Origin: Erwinia sp. SLM-02
Lineage (GTDB): Bacteria > Pseudomonadota > Gammaproteobacteria > Enterobacterales > Enterobacteriaceae
Direction: 5' to 3'
Assembly (NCBI RefSeq): GCF_037450285.1
Contig: NZ_JAQISN010000001.1
Coordinates: 2,046,001-2,110,000, forward strand
Length of the DNA stretch: 64,000 nucleotides
Under the pieces are notes generated by a model, which saw only the letters and a list, made by a program, of their open reading frames with translations, searched no databases and was not told the origin of the DNA. A program made the position numbers and the translations under genes. Shown piece after piece: positions 59,091-64,000 of the stretch; position 1 is the stretch's first letter, and every line of letters begins with the position of its first letter.

Positions 59091-62000
59091 ATGGGCACGA
59101 CTACCATGGGTGTAAAACTGGATGACGCCACTCGCGACCGCATCAGGCAGGCCGCGCAGCGTATTGACCGCACGCCGCACTGGCTGATCAAGCAGGCCAT
59201 CTTTAATTATCTGGAGCAGGTTGAGCAGGGCCAGAACCTGCCGGAACTGGCCGCCGCGCAGGCATCGACGGAAGAGGAGATTCGCCCGCCGGAGGAGACT
59301 CATCAGCCCTTCCTGGACTTTGCCGAGAGCGTGCTACCGCAGTCGGTTGCCCGTGCCGCTATCACCTCCGCCTGGCGCCGCCCGGAAACCGAAGCGGTAC
59401 CGATGCTGCTGGAGCAGGCACGCCTGCCGGCCGCGCAGGCAACGGCCACCCACAAGCTCGCCTATCAGCTGGCCGATAAACTCAGGCACCAAAAAAGTGC
59501 AGGCGGACGCGCCGGAATGGTGCAAAACCTGCTGCAGGAGTTCTCCCTCTCCTCGCAGGAGGGCGTGGCGCTGATGTGCCTGGCCGAAGCCCTGCTGCGC
59601 ATTCCCGATAAGCCAACGCGCGATGCGCTGATCCGCGATAAGATCAGCAACGGTAACTGGCACTCGCACCTTGGCCGCAGCCCGTCGATGTTCGTCAATG
59701 CCGCCACCTGGGGTCTGCTGTTTACCGGCCGCCTGGTCTCCACCCACAATGAAGCCAACCTCTCCCGCTCGCTGAACCGCATTATCGGCAAAAGCGGCGA
59801 ACCGCTGATCCGTAAAGGCGTGGACATGGCGATGCGCCTGATGGGCGAACAGTTTGTCACCGGCGAAACCATCGCCGAGGCGCTGGCCAACGCGCGCAAG
59901 CTGGAAGAGAAAGGCTTCCGCTACTCCTACGATATGCTGGGTGAGGCCGCCCTGACCGCCCGCGATGCCAAAGCCTATCTGCTCTCCTACCAGCAGGCTA
60001 TCCACGCCATCGGTAAAGCCTCAAACGGCCGCGGCATTTATGAAGGCCCGGGGATCTCAATCAAGCTTTCCGCCCTGCACCCGCGCTACAGCCGCGCGCA
60101 GTACGAGCGGGTTATGGATGAACTGTATCCGGTTCTCAAATCCCTGACTCTGCTGGCCCGCTCTTACGATATCGGCATCAATATCGATGCGGAAGAAGCC
60201 GACCGTCTGGAGCTGTCGCTCGATCTGCTGGAAAAGCTGTGCTTCGAACCGGAGCTGGAAGGCTGGAACGGCATCGGCTTCGTGATCCAGGCCTATCAGA
60301 AGCGTTGCCCGATGGTGATCGATGCGCTGACCGATCTCGCCCAGCGCAGCCGTCGCCGCCTGATGATCCGCCTGGTGAAGGGCGCCTACTGGGACAGCGA
60401 AATCAAACGCGCCCAGGTCGACGGGCTGGAAGGCTATCCGGTGTACACCCGCAAGGTGTATACCGACATCGCCTATATCGCCTGCGCCCGCAAGCTGCTG
60501 GCGGTGCCTAATCTGATTTATCCGCAGTTCGCCACCCATAACGCGCATACCCTGGCGGCGATTTATCAGCTGGCGGGCAACAACTACTATCCGGGCCAGT
60601 ATGAGTTCCAGTGCCTGCACGGCATGGGTGAACCGCTCTACGATCAGGTGGTGGGTAAAGTGGCCGACGGCAAGCTGAACCGCCCCTGCCGTATCTATGC
60701 GCCGGTCGGCACCCACGAAACTCTGCTGGCCTATCTGGTGCGTCGCCTGCTGGAAAACGGTGCGAATACCTCGTTTGTTAACCGCATCGCCGATACCAGC
60801 CTGCCGCTGGATGAACTGGTCGCCGATCCGGTTGAGGCGGTGGAAAAACTGGCCCAGGCCGAAGGTGCCGTCGGCCTGCCGCATCCGAAAATCCCGCTGC
60901 CGCGCGAGCTGTACGGCACGCAGCGGCAGAACTCCGCCGGGCTGGACCTGGCCAACGAACACCGTCTGGCCTCGCTGTCCAGCGCCCTGCTGAACAGCGC
61001 CAGCGAGAGCTGGCAGGCCGCCCCGCTGATCGACGCGCCGCTGGAAACCGGCGACGGTCTGCCGGTGATTAACCCCGCCGAACCGCTGGATATTGTCGGC
61101 TACGTGCGTCACGCCACGCCGGGCGAAGTTTCCGCCGCGCTGGATGCGGCGGTTAACGTTGGCCCGATCTGGTTCGCCACCCCGCCGCAGGAGCGTGCCG
61201 CCATCCTCGAACGCGCGGCGATCCTGATGGAAGGCCAGATGCAGACGCTGATCGGCATTCTGGTGCGTGAGGCCGGGAAAACCTTCAGCAATGCCATTGC
61301 CGAAGTGCGCGAGGCGGTCGATTTCCTGCACTACTATGCGGGCCAGGTGCGCGACGACTTTGACAATGAAACCCACCGTCCGCTGGGTCCGGTAGTCTGC
61401 ATCAGCCCGTGGAACTTCCCGCTGGCGATCTTCAGCGGGCAGATTGCCGCCGCGCTGGCCGCAGGGAACAGCGTGCTGGCCAAACCGGCCGAGCAAACGC
61501 CGCTGATCGCCGCCCGGGCGGTCGCGATCCTGCACGAAGCGGGCGTGCCGCAGGGTGCGCTGCAGCTGCTGCCGGGCACCGGTGAAACCGTCGGCGCGCA
61601 GCTGACTCAGGATGCGCGGGTACGCGGGGTGATGTTTACCGGTTCAACCGCCGTTGCCACCCTGTTGCAGCGCGGGCTGGCGGGGCGCCTCGATCCGCAG
61701 GGCCGCCCGACGCCGCTTATTGCCGAAACCGGCGGGATGAACGCGATGATCGTCGATTCGTCGGCGCTGACCGAGCAGGTGGTCACCGATATCGTGGCTT
61801 CCGCCTTTGACAGCGCCGGCCAGCGCTGTTCGGCGCTGCGTCTGCTCTGCGTGCAGGAAGACGTGGCCGACCACACCCTGACCATGCTGCGCGGCGCGAT
61901 GGCGGAATGCCGCATGGGCAACCCGGAGCGTTTCTCTACCGATATTGGACCGGTCATCGATGCGGAAGCCAAAGCCAATATCGACCAGCATATCCAGTCA

Positions 62001-63038
62001 ATGCGCAGCAAAGGTTTCACCGTGTTCCAGGCCGCGCAGCCGCAGCCGCAGGACAGCCGTGAATGGCAGACCGGCACCTTCGTTCAGCCGACGCTGATTG
62101 AGCTGGGCAACGTGGCCGATCTGACGCGCGAAATCTTCGGCCCGGTGCTGCACGTGGTGCGCTTTGCCCGCAACACCCTGCCGCAGGTCATTGACCAGAT
62201 TAACGCCTCCGGTTACGGCCTGACGCTGGGCGTACATACCCGTATTGATGAAACCATTAGCCAGGTCACGCAGAAGGCCCACGTCGGTAACCTGTACGTT
62301 AACCGCAATATGGTCGGTGCGGTGGTCGGCGTGCAGCCGTTCGGCGGAGAAGGTTTATCGGGCACCGGGCCAAAAGCCGGTGGGCCGCTGTACCTTTATC
62401 GCCTGCTCTCCCACCGCCCCGATAACGCCCTGCAGACCACGCTCGATCGCCAGGATAGCCTCAGCCCGCCGGACACCCAGCTGCGTCTGGTGCTGCTGAC
62501 CGCGCATCAGGCACTGAGCGAGTGGGCTGCGGATCGTCAGGATCTGGCGGCGCTGTGCGCACGCTACGCCGAGCTGGGTCAGGGTGGCACCGTGCGCCTG
62601 CTGCCGGGGCCAACCGGCGAGCGCAACACCTTTATCCTGCTGCCGCGCGAGCGGGTGCTGTGCCTTGCCGATAACGAACAGGATACGCTGGTCCAGCTGG
62701 CGGCGGTGACCGCCGTTGGCAGTCAGGCGCTGTGGCAGGATGATGAACTGCACCGCGCGCTCTGGCAGCAGCTTCCTGCGGCGGTGCAGCAGCGCATTAC
62801 CCTGGCGGCGCAGCCGCTGGAACAGGGTGAATACGATGCGGCGATCTATCACGGGGATGCCGATCAGCTGCGCACGCTGTGCGAAGCGATAGCGGCACGG
62901 GACGGCGCGATTGTCTCGGTGCAGGGCTTTGCCCGCGGCGAAACAAACCTGCTGCTGGAACGGCTGCTGCACGAGCGCTCGCTGAGCGTGAACACCGCGG
63001 CGGCGGGCGGTAACGCCAGCCTGATGACCATCGGTTAA
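59091..63038 (+). CDS. putA: Trifunctional proline dehydrogenase / P5C dehydrogenase / repressor
   Basis: A 1315-residue enzyme. Residues 1-47 are the ribbon-helix-helix DNA-binding domain (TTMGVKLDDATRDRIRQAAQ). About 90-600 is the FAD proline dehydrogenase barrel (GPGISIKLSALHPRYSRAQY, LVKGAYWDSEIKRAQ, FATHNAHTLAAIY). About 650-1120 is the aldehyde dehydrogenase with catalytic Glu (IAETGGMNAMIV) and Cys (SAGQRCSALR). The C-terminal domain ends GGNASLMTIG. It oxidises proline to glutamate at the membrane and represses put genes when not reduced. Length matches E. coli (1320). Confidence 0.98.
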   Translation: MGTTTMGVKLDDATRDRIRQAAQRIDRTPHWLIKQAIFNYLEQVEQGQNLPELAAAQASTEEEIRPPEETHQPFLDFAESVLPQSVARAAITSAWRRPETEAVPMLLEQARLPAAQATATHKLAYQLADKLRHQKSAGGRAGMVQNLLQEFSLSSQEGVALMCLAEALLRIPDKPTRDALIRDKISNGNWHSHLGRSPSMFVNAATWGLLFTGRLVSTHNEANLSRSLNRIIGKSGEPLIRKGVDMAMRLMGEQFVTGETIAEALANARKLEEKGFRYSYDMLGEAALTARDAKAYLLSYQQAIHAIGKASNGRGIYEGPGISIKLSALHPRYSRAQYERVMDELYPVLKSLTLLARSYDIGINIDAEEADRLELSLDLLEKLCFEPELEGWNGIGFVIQAYQKRCPMVIDALTDLAQRSRRRLMIRLVKGAYWDSEIKRAQVDGLEGYPVYTRKVYTDIAYIACARKLLAVPNLIYPQFATHNAHTLAAIYQLAGNNYYPGQYEFQCLHGMGEPLYDQVVGKVADGKLNRPCRIYAPVGTHETLLAYLVRRLLENGANTSFVNRIADTSLPLDELVADPVEAVEKLAQAEGAVGLPHPKIPLPRELYGTQRQNSAGLDLANEHRLASLSSALLNSASESWQAAPLIDAPLETGDGLPVINPAEPLDIVGYVRHATPGEVSAALDAAVNVGPIWFATPPQERAAILERAAILMEGQMQTLIGILVREAGKTFSNAIAEVREAVDFLHYYAGQVRDDFDNETHRPLGPVVCISPWNFPLAIFSGQIAAALAAGNSVLAKPAEQTPLIAARAVAILHEAGVPQGALQLLPGTGETVGAQLTQDARVRGVMFTGSTAVATLLQRGLAGRLDPQGRPTPLIAETGGMNAMIVDSSALTEQVVTDIVASAFDSAGQRCSALRLLCVQEDVADHTLTMLRGAMAECRMGNPERFSTDIGPVIDAEAKANIDQHIQSMRSKGFTVFQAAQPQPQDSREWQTGTFVQPTLIELGNVADLTREIFGPVLHVVRFARNTLPQVIDQINASGYGLTLGVHTRIDETISQVTQKAHVGNLYVNRNMVGAVVGVQPFGGEGLSGTGPKAGGPLYLYRLLSHRPDNALQTTLDRQDSLSPPDTQLRLVLLTAHQALSEWAADRQDLAALCARYAELGQGGTVRLLPGPTGERNTFILLPRERVLCLADNEQDTLVQLAAVTAVGSQALWQDDELHRALWQQLPAAVQQRITLAAQPLEQGEYDAAIYHGDADQLRTLCEAIAARDGAIVSVQGFARGETNLLLERLLHERSLSVNTAAAGGNASLMTIG

Positions 63039-63053
63039 AAACGTCGGTTAATA

Positions 63054-63093
63054 AAAAAACCGGCGCGGCCTTCACGGTCCGCGCCGGTTTTTT
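63054..63093 (+). terminator. Terminator of putA
   Basis: AACCGGCGCGG ... CCGCGCCGGTT followed by TTTTT is a strong intrinsic terminator 20 bases after the putA stop. Confidence 0.9.
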
Positions 63094-63172
63094 AATGATG
63101 AATATTACAGCCTGCTGAAAGCAATATCACACCACGCTTAACCCGCAGTGGCACCGATCGCACTCAGCCCAC

Positions 63173-64000
63173 TTACTGCGGGTGATAGGCAAACAGCGCC
63201 GGTGCCCCGCCGGTATGCACAAAGACAACTGGCCCTTCGCGGCGGAAACGATTCTGGGCGATGCCGTCAATCAGCCCCGCCATCGCCTTACCGGTGTACA
63301 CCGGGTCGAGGAAGATCCCCTCCAGCCGCGCCAGCAGTTTAACCGCTTCCATCCCTTCTTCATTTGGCACACCGTACTTCGGCGCAAAATAGTCATCCCA
63401 CAGGGTAATTGCCGCGCTGCTGTTCAACTCCAGCGACTGTGCAACCTGCTGACGGAGTGACTCAACTTTAGGGAGCTGATCGGCAACCCTGCGGGAAACC
63501 GTGACGCCAACCAGTTCGGTATCCGGCAGCAGCTGTTCCAGCCCGACCGCCAGCCCGGCATGGGTGCCGGCACTGCCGGACGCCACCACCACCGCCGCGA
63601 AATCCACCACGCCTTCGCTCTGGTGGGCGATTTCCTGCGCGCACTCCACGTAGCCCAGCGCACCCAGCGCACTCGAACCACCCACCGGGATGCTGTAGGG
63701 GCGGAACCCCTGCGCTTCCAGCAGCGTGACCTGCTCTTCCAGCTGGCCGTCGGGGTCGTGCAGCGCATCCACCGCCACCACTTCCGTATTCATCAGCTCC
63801 AGCAGCAGGCGGTTGCCGTTACTGAGGTAGTTTTCTTCACGGGTGGCAATGGGGTTTTCCAGCAGTGCCACGCACTTCAGGCCGAGCTTTGCCGCCACCG
63901 CCGCCGTCTGACGGACGTGGTTAGACTGAATGGCACCTGCGGTCACCAGCACATCCGCGCCGTTACGCAGCGCGTCGGCAGCAAGAAACTCCAGCTTTCT
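63173..64000 (-). CDS. dcyD: D-cysteine desulfhydrase, 5' end outside window
   Basis: The 275 visible residues of this PLP enzyme begin with KLEFLAADALRNGADVLVTA and continue GAIQSNHVRQTAAVAAKLGL, then VVASGSAGTHAGLAVGLEQL and end FVHTGGAPALFAYHPQ. This is the ACC-deaminase/D-cysteine desulfhydrase family, and the LGLKCVALLENPI segment is typical of DcyD. It breaks D-cysteine into pyruvate, sulfide and ammonia. The N-terminal part with the PLP lysine lies beyond base 64,000. Confidence 0.92.
   Translation of the reverse strand, partial: RKLEFLAADALRNGADVLVTAGAIQSNHVRQTAAVAAKLGLKCVALLENPIATREENYLSNGNRLLLELMNTEVVAVDALHDPDGQLEEQVTLLEAQGFRPYSIPVGGSSALGALGYVECAQEIAHQSEGVVDFAAVVVASGSAGTHAGLAVGLEQLLPDTELVGVTVSRRVADQLPKVESLRQQVAQSLELNSSAAITLWDDYFAPKYGVPNEEGMEAVKLLARLEGIFLDPVYTGKAMAGLIDGIAQNRFRREGPVVFVHTGGAPALFAYHPQ

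Noticed and set aside
60057..61535. Long antisense frame inside putA (492 codons), with similar ones in fimD and argS
   Set aside because: Explained by high third-position GC of the sense genes; arginine- and histidine-rich products with no family resemblance.

Overview
The window comes from an enterobacterium. The block ghrA-ycdX-ycdY, a serX-type tRNA-Ser(GGA), phoH, efeUOB, putP-putA, yecM-argS and otsBA follows E. coli-like gene order with moderately diverged proteins. Presence of otsBA, an efeUOB operon and a fim cluster in this arrangement suggests Erwiniaceae (Pantoea/Erwinia); that placement is inference.

Bases 1 to about 15,300 are one arm of a lambdoid prophage, running from its immunity region to its integrase; the rest lies left of the window. 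Leftward from the operators are cro, a cII-like gene and a DUF4222 gene. Rightward are an S24-type CI repressor and a short lysogenic transcript of small membrane proteins and lipoproteins. A second operator pair (OL-like) then precedes a boxA-bearing leader with no recognisable N gene. The rightward early operon carries an ExoX-type 3'-5' exonuclease, a Sak4-like RecA-core ATPase and an SSB-like protein. It continues with an HD hydrolase, an ANR-type regulator, an Ea22-like protein, several orphan small proteins, a two-enzyme DNA-modification block and xis-int. The modification block is the most interesting part: a TGT/DpdA-like TIM barrel fused to a phage-type N6-adenine methyltransferase, overlapping a C5-cytosine methyltransferase that has repeats and an in-frame stop before its last conserved motifs.

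From 15,354 to 35,757 is chromosomal backbone: a PatB/MalY-type C-S lyase, a divergent MFS exporter/AraC pair, yecM, argS, otsBA, a secreted halovibrin-like protein, an EthD protein, hemB, an FMN reductase, an AldB-type aldehyde dehydrogenase, a class I amidotransferase, an EamA transporter, a CaiB-type CoA transferase, and ycdY, ycdX and ghrA.

From 35,981 to 48,812 two identical tRNA-Ser(GGA) genes in direct orientation, each with the same downstream tail, flank a 12.5 kb segment. A third copy of the tail, starting inside the tRNA 3' end, lies next to the first. Between them are a FidL-like/CadC-like membrane regulator pair, a LuxR-type regulator, a complete type 1 fimbrial operon (fimA-I-C-D-F-G-H, with no fimB/fimE seen), an LtrA protein and phoA with a Pho box. 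In E. coli one serX lies between ghrA and the phoH side, so this looks like an insertion or duplication at serX.

From 48,817 to the end is backbone again: two amino-acid ABC permeases and a binding protein without an ATPase gene, an NfsA-family nitroreductase, phoH, efeUOB under a Fur box, the divergent putP/putA pair with PutA operators, and the partial gene of D-cysteine desulfhydrase.
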